Below, piece after piece: positions 37,814 to 46,883 of a stretch of 55,268 nucleotides of DNA. Source of the stretch: a virus; the IMG/VR virus record IMGVR_UViG_3300025137_000047, positions 1 to 55,268 of that record. The stretch is one strand, 5' to 3'. The notes beneath the pieces are model-generated. The model saw only the letters and a program-made list of their open reading frames with translations, was not told the origin of the DNA and searched no databases. How positions within the stretch are numbered: the first letter of the stretch is position 1; the number at the start of each line of letters is the position of its first letter. Made by a program: the position numbers and the translations under genes.

Positions 37814-40800
37814 ATGGCAAATGGGGGAAAGGATATAAGACTGGGCGATGACAAACGTCCAGTCAGCGTTATACCTAATAACGAAGATTTTCTATACAAT
37901 ATAGCAAACGGAGAAATATTAAAAGACGAGTTTGGAAACCCTCTGGTTACAGAGGCTGATCAGTTTTTTGCTTTAGATACTACGGCAGAAAGATCTACAT
38001 CTATTGTATTTCCAAAAGAAACAGCAAGTGCATTTGGTAGATTAATTTTTAATTCTGTTGGAACATTTTCAACAGTTACATATAATACGAACTTTGATGT
38101 TCGTATCAATGCTGCAAGTGTATTACAGCATGGTGGATCTGCTGTTGGTTTTGGAACAACTGTTGCTCTCGCCACTGGTAGTTCTCTTAATGGTAATTTT
38201 GTAGATGTTGGTCTGGGTGTATCTGATATACAGTTTACACAATTTCCTTTCCTTGATGTTAAGACAAAGACCGATCAGGGTTCAGACGAAAGAAATAAAT
38301 TATATTTTCTTGATGATATTCTCAACAATAAAGTTGCAGTCAATGATAAAGTAGAGGGTGTTGGTATTCCAGATGGAACTTTTGTATCAAAAGTTTTTCC
38401 ATCTTATATGCAGTTGTCAAACAATGTTGACGCTAGTATTTTGTCTGGTATTACAACCAATACGATAGGGATTAGGAAAGCAACTCTTCAACTTCAAAAA
38501 TCAGATAATGTTTTTAGGATTGAGGAGCAATTCCAAGAAACTAGTGAAGTAAGTTCATCTCTGCTTGGTATTCCCCGTGCAGAAACTCAATTAAGTTTAT
38601 TCTCTAATGTATCATCATATGGTTTGAACAATGATGAGTTTGAATTCTTTACTTTCAATAGTGGAAATAGTTTTGCGAGTTGGGATACAAGATCAAATGC
38701 AATTTATGGTAACAGATATAATGCTAGCAGAAGTGAAGAAGTACAAGAATCTGCAATTAAATTAGAAGCATTTCCAGTACCATACTCATATCCATTCAAT
38801 GCTTCATTTGATGATATTGGATTTTATAATCCGACTTTATTTGGATTTTATTTGAAGTTTATTCAATTGGGAAACAGACTATACAATTACTATAATACTG
38901 GATCGGGAGCATCTCAAGGTTATCCTAGTGATTGGAAGAACAAATTTCTTGATCCAGCAAAAGTATATGTTTCAAATAGTGATGTTATATATGCAATAGG
39001 TATTAGTGATTCATTTGCAGCAATTGACACCTGGACTGATACTTGGAGAGATATCTCTGCCGGTGTTCTTGTAGATGCAGTAAGCCCAAGTGTTACATTT
39101 AACTTTGGTAAAATTAATGCATTGGGTCTAATAGGAGCACCATATACTTCTACTACTACTCGTCCTGGATACAGTGGTGGATCTAAAAAATATTCCTATC
39201 TCCAATCAAGAAGAGTATTCAGATATCAACCTGGTCGTATCAGTGGATTTACTTTTGGTTTAAGAGCGTCTGTCGAACCACAACCAGGTGCTGTGATGGA
39301 GTGGGGTATCAAGAACCCAACAGACCAATACATATTTAAAATTAACACAGGCAATCTTTCTATTATTCGTAGAAGCACGATACCTCTTCCTGAATCTGCA
39401 TTAAAAAGAAGTGGATTGACTAACTTAGATCAAAAATTTGAACCTACTGGTGATCCATATAATGGTAAGTCATATCACACTATTGAAGTTCCTTCTGATA
39501 AATTTAATCACGATCAATTGAATGGTAACGGACCATCAGGATATAATATTCAACCTGAACGTGTTACTATGTACAAGATTGAGTTCGGTTGGTATGGTGC
39601 TATTGGTGCTAGATTCTACGCTTATATTCCTGCTGGTGTTGGTGAAGCACGATGGGTAAAGATTCATACATTTGTGATTGAAAACTCAGTTGGTTCTCCT
39701 TGTTTAGAAGACTCATTCTTCAGATTAACTTATTCAATAGACATAACCAATACAGAACTTCTTAAAGAACCGGTATTCCTTTATAAGTATGGTGCTTCGT
39801 ACTATATTGATGGTGGTGATGAAGGAACTACTCGGATATTCTCTGCCAGTTCCAAAATAAAAGCAATTAATAGTATTTCATCCAGATCTTTACTTGGAAT
39901 CACACCAAAAAACTTCATACTGAATAGTGTTGGAATAGAAATTAAAAACAAAAAATTAATCATTCCAACCACTCTGAATATCACCAGTGATTCTTTAGCA
40001 AAAGTTGAGGTTGCAAAGTGTAGAGCATGTCCTGGATTTGCACATGTATATACTCCTGGTATCGCTGCAACTACTACTGGTCCAGAGGTTCAAGTTAGAT
40101 TGACAGGTCAAAATACTCTTACAGCAGTTAATGATACTTACTTCCAATCATCTGATCTAAATTCAAAGATTATTACTCCAAGTATTTGGAATGCATACAT
40201 TACTGAACTTGAAGATGATACTCCTGTGGGAAGTGGAAAATCATTTACAACTGCAACCATCAAAGGTTATTCAGGTTCCGATGGGTATCCAACGTTATCA
40301 ACTTTGAATTATGATGTTCTTGTGAAGGATAATGTTTTAGGAATTACAACTACTTTAGCATCTGGTCCTACAGTTCCAAACTATCCACATCCAGTTCGTT
40401 TGAGCAGTCAGGATAATCATTATGTTGCTAGTAATTTTAAGTTTACTGGAAATAAGATTGAATTTCAATACTTAAATCCCGATACTAAAGATTTATATTC
40501 ACATTATGCAGACTTTACACTTGGTATAACGAATTATGAACCCGTAATAAATGGCAATGAATTATCGGGATTCAATAAACCCGGAGTAGGAACAACAACT
40601 ATTCTAAAAACAAAGGGTGTAAATCCAGAAGTTGTCTTTATGGAGCACACTCACTCTCGGGTTTCTAGAGATGAAATTGGTGTTAGACAAGGTGAAGTCT
40701 TTGACGGTGGAATCTTTAGACCAATTAGAGGTGGTATTGATTCAAGAATTCCTAGACCATCGGGTAATGATAGTGGAACATGTTCTAGGGTAGTTGTTGA

Positions 40801-41590
40801 AGTTCTTGATTCAACTCCGATCAGTGCTTTGAATGAAGTTAACTTTTTACCACCAAATGGAACCAATCCTGATCCTCTAGGGAGAATTTACTTATTAAAA
40901 CCAGGATTATTCCCCACAGGTATTAATTTTGATGGTGGTCAAGTTAAGTTATCAGACTCTGCATCAGCATCATCAGCAAAATATATTGGAGAGGTTCAAT
41001 CATATAGTGATGCTGATGGAAGTATATTCAGTTTCGTTCAGATTAGTGAGACTCTCTCCAATCCATCCTCCGATTTCTCTGTTGAAATTAGGCCAATTAA
41101 AATTACAGCAACTGGTAATCCAATCAGACAGAAACTGTTTAACTTTGATCCATTCCCATTATATTTCTTTGCTAAATTGGGCGATAATGCTACAGTTAAT
41201 AACATTTCAATCAAAGAAACATCAGGTGGATTTCATAGAACAATCTCGCCTAAGTTCTTTGCATTCGGTGAAAACACTGCGATCACTAATGCTGGTGGAC
41301 AAGCAGACGTAACTGGAGCACCACCAACCAACTTTACTGAGGTCACTAGATTATCATCTGCTCTAATTGATGTTCAAAATGAGCAGAACTTGAGACCAAC
41401 TACAATTATAGATACATTATTCATTGGTGAAGATCAGACTCTTGAAGTTGATATGTCTAAAATCTTTGGACAAGATCGTAATGTAATTACACCAGACAAT
41501 AATAACATCGAATCAACATTTTTGGTTGCTAAGAAAATTTCTGCTGGTAGTGGAGAGATTGAAGCAACATTGAACTACAAAGAACAATAA
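37814..41590 (+). CDS. Large virion protein, tandem paralogue B
   Basis: This 1258-aa protein is a paralogue of the previous gene. Shared blocks include SSLLGIPRAETQLSLFSNVS, RVFRYQPGRISGFTFGLRAS, YKIEFGWYGAIGARFYAYIP, ARWVKIHTFVIENSVG and KYGASYYIDGGDEGTTRIFS. They sit in the same order with different spacers, and an extra stretch follows (EHTHSRVSRDEIGVRQGEVF). The C-terminus ends ATLNYKEQ, comparable to ASLTWEEQ in paralogue A. The ATG lies three bases after the paralogue A stop. The two proteins may form a mixed ring or fibre, or bind different host surfaces. Confidence 0.78.
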   Translation: MANGGKDIRLGDDKRPVSVIPNNEDFLYNIANGEILKDEFGNPLVTEADQFFALDTTAERSTSIVFPKETASAFGRLIFNSVGTFSTVTYNTNFDVRINAASVLQHGGSAVGFGTTVALATGSSLNGNFVDVGLGVSDIQFTQFPFLDVKTKTDQGSDERNKLYFLDDILNNKVAVNDKVEGVGIPDGTFVSKVFPSYMQLSNNVDASILSGITTNTIGIRKATLQLQKSDNVFRIEEQFQETSEVSSSLLGIPRAETQLSLFSNVSSYGLNNDEFEFFTFNSGNSFASWDTRSNAIYGNRYNASRSEEVQESAIKLEAFPVPYSYPFNASFDDIGFYNPTLFGFYLKFIQLGNRLYNYYNTGSGASQGYPSDWKNKFLDPAKVYVSNSDVIYAIGISDSFAAIDTWTDTWRDISAGVLVDAVSPSVTFNFGKINALGLIGAPYTSTTTRPGYSGGSKKYSYLQSRRVFRYQPGRISGFTFGLRASVEPQPGAVMEWGIKNPTDQYIFKINTGNLSIIRRSTIPLPESALKRSGLTNLDQKFEPTGDPYNGKSYHTIEVPSDKFNHDQLNGNGPSGYNIQPERVTMYKIEFGWYGAIGARFYAYIPAGVGEARWVKIHTFVIENSVGSPCLEDSFFRLTYSIDITNTELLKEPVFLYKYGASYYIDGGDEGTTRIFSASSKIKAINSISSRSLLGITPKNFILNSVGIEIKNKKLIIPTTLNITSDSLAKVEVAKCRACPGFAHVYTPGIAATTTGPEVQVRLTGQNTLTAVNDTYFQSSDLNSKIITPSIWNAYITELEDDTPVGSGKSFTTATIKGYSGSDGYPTLSTLNYDVLVKDNVLGITTTLASGPTVPNYPHPVRLSSQDNHYVASNFKFTGNKIEFQYLNPDTKDLYSHYADFTLGITNYEPVINGNELSGFNKPGVGTTTILKTKGVNPEVVFMEHTHSRVSRDEIGVRQGEVFDGGIFRPIRGGIDSRIPRPSGNDSGTCSRVVVEVLDSTPISALNEVNFLPPNGTNPDPLGRIYLLKPGLFPTGINFDGGQVKLSDSASASSAKYIGEVQSYSDADGSIFSFVQISETLSNPSSDFSVEIRPIKITATGNPIRQKLFNFDPFPLYFFAKLGDNATVNNISIKETSGGFHRTISPKFFAFGENTAITNAGGQADVTGAPPTNFTEVTRLSSALIDVQNEQNLRPTTIIDTLFIGEDQTLEVDMSKIFGQDRNVITPDNNNIESTFLVAKKISAGSGEIEATLNYKEQ

Positions 41591-41596
41591 TAAATA
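41589..41596 (+). promoter_or_regulatory. T4-type late promoter box
   Basis: AATAAATA overlaps the paralogue B stop codon and lies 19 bases before the next ATG at 41616. Confidence 0.65.
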
Positions 41597-41615
41597 AAAG
41601 AAAACTTAGGTTATA

Positions 41616-42119
41616 ATGGCAGACCGTAGACCCCTCATAATTAATGCTAGTGCAAATCAGATTCAGGAGTTCACTGACTCTGACAGTTTGGTGCTGTCTG
41701 GTCAATCATTGAAGTTTCTTTCGCCACTGATTGAAAGAGTAAAAATTTTACCTGATGTATTAAGTGCTTCCATATACACACATAATCTCATCACTGATGG
41801 AAATTTGCTTATGGTGACTGGAGCACCAAGTGCTCCTTTTGCAATCAATCTAACTGGTTCTACAGGCGTTGATATCGATGATGTAATGGATGTTGGAAAC
41901 TCACTAGCATTTTCAATGTTCATTAATGCAGGGGTACATTTCCTGTATACTTTTACAATTGATGGGAGTGCAAATTTATTGAACAATATATACTGGCAGG
42001 GTGGTGCGGATCCTCAAACCAGAGCAGGTACTGGATATGATAATTATTCTTTTACACTTATAAAGACTGGAACAAATGCATTTCAAATATTCGGTGCTCT
42101 AGCTAATCATGCTCAGTAA
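41616..42119 (+). CDS. Small virion protein, function unknown
   Basis: This 167-aa protein begins RRPLIINASANQIQEFTDSD and has SLVLSGQSLKFLSPLIERVK, a common N-terminal pattern of marine phage fibre proteins that joins them to a base. The rest is beta-type with TGSTGVDIDDVMDVGNSLAF and LLNNIYWQGGADPQTRAGTG. It ends QIFGALANHAQ and overlaps the next ORF by 11 bases in another frame. The short length and overlap suggest that the pair could be one fibre gene split in two. Confidence 0.72.
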   Translation: MADRRPLIINASANQIQEFTDSDSLVLSGQSLKFLSPLIERVKILPDVLSASIYTHNLITDGNLLMVTGAPSAPFAINLTGSTGVDIDDVMDVGNSLAFSMFINAGVHFLYTFTIDGSANLLNNIYWQGGADPQTRAGTGYDNYSFTLIKTGTNAFQIFGALANHAQ

Positions 42120-43017
42120 TTTTCACGTAAAGCAACAACCCACTGCGGGTTCTACTGGTCTTGGCGGTGGAGTTTCTTCACTTTCAAGTGGAACTATATG
42201 GCAACCTCGTGCAGATTCTAATGCTCAGTATTTGAAAGTTGCATACAGTGGTTTATCAGAGCACGGTTATAGAAATGTTGCATCTCTCATCAACAAAACT
42301 GGTACTTCAAGTCCAGTATTCATCCCCCGAGGAGCAAATAAACCAATTTTCAATCACACAGTCAAAAAGTGGTCACACTATGATAGTTCATTAGAGTTGG
42401 GTGTTAGAACTGGTGGTAACTCTGGTTGGTTTGCTTCTGAAGACCCAACTTCAGCATCAGTAAGAGACGTTCAAGCATTTGGAAGTGCTAACTATACACT
42501 TGAGACTTGGGTGTATATTCCAACGTTTGCAACATCTGTAAACCCAAGTTCTGATGACCCAACACTTGCTTTATTTTTCCATACCGATGATGTTGATAAA
42601 GGTTTTAAAGTACTAATCACTGGTACTAATTTTTCTAATAGTCCAGATTATGGACTTTACTTCACTGCACCCCCAGCAGGAACTTGCACTGCTCATACTT
42701 CATCAAATGTTTTTTCTGTAAATACCTGGCATCATATAGCTGTGGTCAGAAATGGGAATGGAGATAGTAATCTTAAATTATACATTGATGGAGTCAATAG
42801 GACTGCAGTTTATGCTGGAACACCGGGTGTGAATCAAACTTGGGATTATACTGGACCACTTTTCTGTACTGCACCACAAGATGCCAATTCAGGTATTGGA
42901 AATCTAAATGCATGGAATACAACAAAATTCCAAGACTATAGAATCTATCAAGGTGTTGCAAAATATACATCTAATTTTAGTAGCAGTCTGCCCGACTCAA
43001 TGTTTGTTAAGAACTAA
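42109..43017 (+). CDS. LamG/concanavalin-like domain virion protein
   Basis: This 302-aa protein has a laminin-G-like (LamG-3) domain at about residues 122-290. Key motifs are YTLETWVYIPTF, NTWHHIAVVRNGNGDSNLKL, YIDGVNRT and a C-terminal FQDYRIYQGVAKY. This jelly-roll fold commonly binds carbohydrate, so the protein is a likely host-surface adhesin. The start overlaps the previous gene by 11 bases and no good Shine-Dalgarno is seen, so its N-terminus is uncertain. A late box (43014-43020) overlaps its stop. Confidence 0.8.
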   Translation: MLSNFHVKQQPTAGSTGLGGGVSSLSSGTIWQPRADSNAQYLKVAYSGLSEHGYRNVASLINKTGTSSPVFIPRGANKPIFNHTVKKWSHYDSSLELGVRTGGNSGWFASEDPTSASVRDVQAFGSANYTLETWVYIPTFATSVNPSSDDPTLALFFHTDDVDKGFKVLITGTNFSNSPDYGLYFTAPPAGTCTAHTSSNVFSVNTWHHIAVVRNGNGDSNLKLYIDGVNRTAVYAGTPGVNQTWDYTGPLFCTAPQDANSGIGNLNAWNTTKFQDYRIYQGVAKYTSNFSSSLPDSMFVKN

Positions 43018-43020
43018 ATA
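43014..43020 (+). promoter_or_regulatory. Possible late promoter box
   Basis: CTAAATA overlaps the stop of the LamG gene and lies 18 bases before the ATG at 43039; AAGGA for that gene follows at 43028-43032. Confidence 0.45.
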
Positions 43021-43038
43021 GCACTATAAGGATTAGAT

Positions 43039-45555
43039 ATGGCACTTAAGAATCCAAAATTATTTGGTCTCGATGTTAATAGGGTATTTGCTGACGTTAG
43101 AGATAAATTTATAGCTCTAAACAACATCAATTTACCTCCAAATGATCTTGAAATTATTTTTGGATCAGCAGCTGCTGGTGCTCAACTATCAGACTGGCGT
43201 AGTTTTTCAAGATTAACTGAACCTTTACATGAAACTTTAGATAGATTCAGTAGAGATAGTTCAGTTTTTAGTTCATTAGTATCAGCTAGAGCAGGAACAG
43301 AGAGTTCATTATTTGGTAATTTAAAGATTAATGGTGCTCTAAGTGGAAGTGCAATACGATATCGTTACATGGATGGAATCGGTAGCGGAGCATCAGTTAA
43401 GTTTGCAGATATATCAACGTCAAGAATTAGTGCTTGGAGTTCTTCTGATCCCAGAGCAACCAACCCAGACCCTATTATTCAGGGGAGGGCAAAGATTTCT
43501 TATGGTGCAAGAATTAAAATTGTAAGTGGTGGAGAATTAGAATTTGGAACACAAGAAACTGCATCACCTGCAGTAACTGGTCCAAGATTACAGACATCTA
43601 TTGTCCCACAAATAAAAGAGTTTGAATCAGAGTTTCCTACACATGAAATTCAGGCAACTCTTAATAATACCACCATCAATTTCTATGCTATGAAGGGTAT
43701 CCCTGTTGTATTCAAGGGATTCTTTAGAAGTTTAGATGCAACTATTGAATTGACGCAGTTGATTAATAACACCGCTGCAAGTTGGAAGATTGTCGAGACA
43801 GGAAATGTAAATGCATATTCAAATTATGCAAATATAGGTGCTATTTCATCATCAATATCTTATAGATCTTCTGTCTCTAGAGAAAGATTTATACAATTCT
43901 ATTATAACCCAGACAATATTAAGAAAATAATATTATCTTCAGCAAACATCAGTGAGTTACCATCAGTCAAGTTTGCTAATGCGGATTACATAGATTTCTC
44001 CTATAATAATTTAAGAAATTTTCCAGACTTAAATTTTGTTGCACCAAATGTTTCAACATTACTATTGAGAAGAAACCCATTCTATTTGAGCGAGACTGAA
44101 AGTGAAAGAAGGTTACAGAACACTTCCTATAATGGGACTAGTCAGACAACTGGAACTGTTTTAGATAAAATTCCAACTACACTTACTCAGATTTACCTTG
44201 AGGGAACATTCAGTGGTTCAATCACACAAAATATATTTGCGAATAGATTCCCACAGTTAATTGTATTTGATATTGGTAGAGGTGGTGGAGTGGCGTTCCA
44301 TCCTGACTCTGTAGGCAGTAGTGTACTTCCTAATGTCCCTAACAGCGTTGAGTCTTATAATACTCAATCAAATGATTTTAGATCAATTGATACATCTGCA
44401 TCAGGAACTGGTAATACATTTAACGTCACTCAATTAACAAATCTAACCACTCTCAATCTTAGTGGTAACTATTACTTATCTGGTGCTTTTGCTATTGCAA
44501 TAAACAATGTTGTAATTAAGTCAATTAATATAAGTGGTACGGGACTGTCATTCCCAACTGGAGTTCAAGGAAAATCTTCACTAGAAACATTCAATGGATC
44601 ATATGGTAGAGGTCTTGGACCACTGGTTGACTTGCCGAACAATAAAACTTATGTGTTTGATAATTGTGTTAATCTGACAACCTTAAATCTGTATGCTGCT
44701 AGTGGTATAGTTGGAAGTAGATTTCCAGTATTCACAAACCCTAGTCTAACTTCTCTAGATCTGAGATACACTAACATCAAAGGTGGAGCACCAAATGGTG
44801 ATGAAACTTATGTAATTCCAAGAAATACTTTCCAGTATGCAACCAAACTGAGTACTCTTTCTATCGATTCCGGCAGTCTATTAACTGCTCCTATTGATTT
44901 CAATGCTCTCTCAGATTTAGTAAATCTTTCTTCTTTCTGGTATCGTTCTTATGGTAGAACTACTGGTGGTATTCCAAATTTCCAAAGTAACCCAAACTTA
45001 ACAAGCATTTATATACCAAATAATGCATTTGAAGGATCACCACCAAATCTAACTGCTAGTCCAAAAATTAGTTCTGCAAATTTTAGTAACAATAATCTTA
45101 ATGGTATAATACCAACTTATCAAAATTTACCAAGTCTAACACAGTTGCAGTTTCAAAGTAATCAATTAATAGATATTGGAGAATTTAATAATCTGCCGCA
45201 ATTAACTGATCTTTATATACAAGACAATTTAATCGGTCAAATAGGAAATGCAAAAATACCAGACTTATCTGATTGTCCAAAGTTACGATATTTTACAGCA
45301 TACAATAACCAATTTAAATACTATACACTCGGATCATTTACAAATTTATATTTAATCAGAGTTATTGATTTGTCTGATAATCCTCTGACTGAACAGTCAA
45401 TGGAGCAAATATTTGAAGATCTATATACAAATTGGCAGTCTGTAAACCGTGGAGGTGTTACCATCAATCTCCGTGGTTGTGGACCCCAAAGTGAACTTGC
45501 TTTAGAATTTGTTGTTATTTTAAGATCCAAAGGTTGGTCAATTAGCATAGATTAA
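43039..45555 (+). CDS. Leucine-rich-repeat virion protein
   Basis: The first 270 residues of this 838-aa protein are a virion-type domain (NPKLFGLDVNRVFADVRDKF). From about residue 290 a leucine-rich-repeat solenoid runs to the end. Examples are SNANISELPSVKFANADYIDFSYNNL in short pieces, LTTLNLSGNYYLSG, LTSLDLRYTNIKG, LTSIYIPNNAFEG, LTQLQFQSNQLIDI and LTDLYIQDNLIGQ. The C-terminal cap INLRGCGPQSELALEFVVIL ends in SKGWSISID, typical of LRR/BspA-type surface proteins. LRRs are protein- or sugar-binding scaffolds; here a receptor-binding role is likely. A sigma-late box and AAGGA precede the ATG. Confidence 0.82.
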   Translation: MALKNPKLFGLDVNRVFADVRDKFIALNNINLPPNDLEIIFGSAAAGAQLSDWRSFSRLTEPLHETLDRFSRDSSVFSSLVSARAGTESSLFGNLKINGALSGSAIRYRYMDGIGSGASVKFADISTSRISAWSSSDPRATNPDPIIQGRAKISYGARIKIVSGGELEFGTQETASPAVTGPRLQTSIVPQIKEFESEFPTHEIQATLNNTTINFYAMKGIPVVFKGFFRSLDATIELTQLINNTAASWKIVETGNVNAYSNYANIGAISSSISYRSSVSRERFIQFYYNPDNIKKIILSSANISELPSVKFANADYIDFSYNNLRNFPDLNFVAPNVSTLLLRRNPFYLSETESERRLQNTSYNGTSQTTGTVLDKIPTTLTQIYLEGTFSGSITQNIFANRFPQLIVFDIGRGGGVAFHPDSVGSSVLPNVPNSVESYNTQSNDFRSIDTSASGTGNTFNVTQLTNLTTLNLSGNYYLSGAFAIAINNVVIKSINISGTGLSFPTGVQGKSSLETFNGSYGRGLGPLVDLPNNKTYVFDNCVNLTTLNLYAASGIVGSRFPVFTNPSLTSLDLRYTNIKGGAPNGDETYVIPRNTFQYATKLSTLSIDSGSLLTAPIDFNALSDLVNLSSFWYRSYGRTTGGIPNFQSNPNLTSIYIPNNAFEGSPPNLTASPKISSANFSNNNLNGIIPTYQNLPSLTQLQFQSNQLIDIGEFNNLPQLTDLYIQDNLIGQIGNAKIPDLSDCPKLRYFTAYNNQFKYYTLGSFTNLYLIRVIDLSDNPLTEQSMEQIFEDLYTNWQSVNRGGVTINLRGCGPQSELALEFVVILRSKGWSISID

Positions 45556-45561
45556 AGTACA

Positions 45562-46809
45562 ATGGCAATAGCAAATCAAGGTTATAGACAAGATCTAAAT
45601 TTTTTAGAACATGCAAATGATACACTTGCTCTGAGTAATTTGGGTGGAGTTGGACTTGCCCAAGACTTAAGAATTATTCAGAATAATCTGAGGAATACTT
45701 CTCGTCTTCCATTTAATTCTTTCAATAAAACTACAGACGAGTTTATTTTTACCACTGATAAGGTTATTGGTGTATCTGCGATCAGTTCTATACCCGATAC
45801 TGGTTTATCAAATACCAGTTTAATTACAGTAGAACTAACAACTCCATATCATACTTACCCTGGAGGATTAGTCACAGTTGCTGGCGTTACTGGAACAGGT
45901 TCAACAATTTTCAATGGTAGTTATCCTTCTATTTTGATAGGGGCAGGGGGCACCAATGTTTCATATAGAAAACCCAACTGTGTATACACTGGTTCTGGAG
46001 ACAATGTTTCAAGTTCTACGGTAACATATGCATCAAATACAGACAATGTATACACAAATGATGATGTTGTTACTGTAAGTCAATCTGTAGATGTAGGTTC
46101 AACAACATTAACTGTTGGAACTAAGTACTTTGTTTGTGATTCTGATGGTTTGAGTAAATTTAAATTATCTTCTACTCCTAGTGTTAGTGGTATAAGTACA
46201 GTTAATATTGATGTTGATCCTATTGAGTCTCTTGATCTTGCATCAAGTCATTTTAACTTCATCAAAGATGAACCAGTAACGAGACTAAATTTAGAGAACT
46301 TTATAAGACCAGAGATCCAAGATAAATCCACTTTTGGTTCATATTTAAATACTTCAATCAATGGTGTATTTGATTCCACACAAACCAAAATAGAAAATTC
46401 AAATTATTTTATCACTAAGAAGTACAAGGGAGCAAATAGCACAACTGTAGATACAGAAATCAAGTTTGAAGGGACCGTAAATTTATTTGACCCTGGTAAT
46501 TTTAACAGTAATAATAATAATGTTAATTCTACGACTGCGATTTCTCCAGGTATTTTCATCGGTGGAACTCGTGCATTCTCTGCTGATAATAATCCTTGGA
46601 CTGTTGCTGGAGATTTCCTTGAAACCAATGCTGATGAAGTTACAATAGGAGAACTTTTATTCGGTGATGAAATTAAGATTGATGGAATAACTGTTAATGC
46701 AACATCATTTAGTGATATAGATAATGATGTTACGGCAGAAACATTTACCCATAAGGTTCCAATCGTAGTCAATGGCGAGACATACTATTTGTTAATGACT
46801 CCAAACTAA
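45562..46809 (+). CDS. Virion/fibre protein, function unknown
   Basis: This 415-aa protein begins GYRQDLNFLEHANDTLALSN followed by LGGVGLAQDL, a fibre-joint pattern. It has beta-rich repeats (TTLTVGTKYFVCDSDGLSKF), then an Asn-rich NFNSNNNNVNSTT linker and a C-terminal globular part ending GETYYLLMTPN. It starts six bases after the LRR gene and ends at the bidirectional terminator at 46821-46883. Its job may be to attach the LRR and LamG proteins, but no family is recognised. Confidence 0.72.
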   Translation: MAIANQGYRQDLNFLEHANDTLALSNLGGVGLAQDLRIIQNNLRNTSRLPFNSFNKTTDEFIFTTDKVIGVSAISSIPDTGLSNTSLITVELTTPYHTYPGGLVTVAGVTGTGSTIFNGSYPSILIGAGGTNVSYRKPNCVYTGSGDNVSSSTVTYASNTDNVYTNDDVVTVSQSVDVGSTTLTVGTKYFVCDSDGLSKFKLSSTPSVSGISTVNIDVDPIESLDLASSHFNFIKDEPVTRLNLENFIRPEIQDKSTFGSYLNTSINGVFDSTQTKIENSNYFITKKYKGANSTTVDTEIKFEGTVNLFDPGNFNSNNNNVNSTTAISPGIFIGGTRAFSADNNPWTVAGDFLETNADEVTIGELLFGDEIKIDGITVNATSFSDIDNDVTAETFTHKVPIVVNGETYYLLMTPN

Positions 46810-46820
46810 AATCAACTTTT

Positions 46821-46883
46821 AATTCCAAAAAAGGTCGGAAAAAATCTCTGGGTAAAAATCAACTCAGAACCTTTTTTGGAATT
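46821..46883. terminator. Bidirectional hairpin terminator (copy 2 of the hairpin element)
   Basis: AATTCCAAAAAAGGT (46821-46835) pairs over 15 bases with ACCTTTTTTGGAATT (46869-46883). A TCTG/CAGA inner stem can form. A-rich and T-rich flanks work on both strands, and the element lies between two converging genes. The block order is nearly the same as at 26448-26496. Confidence 0.85.
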
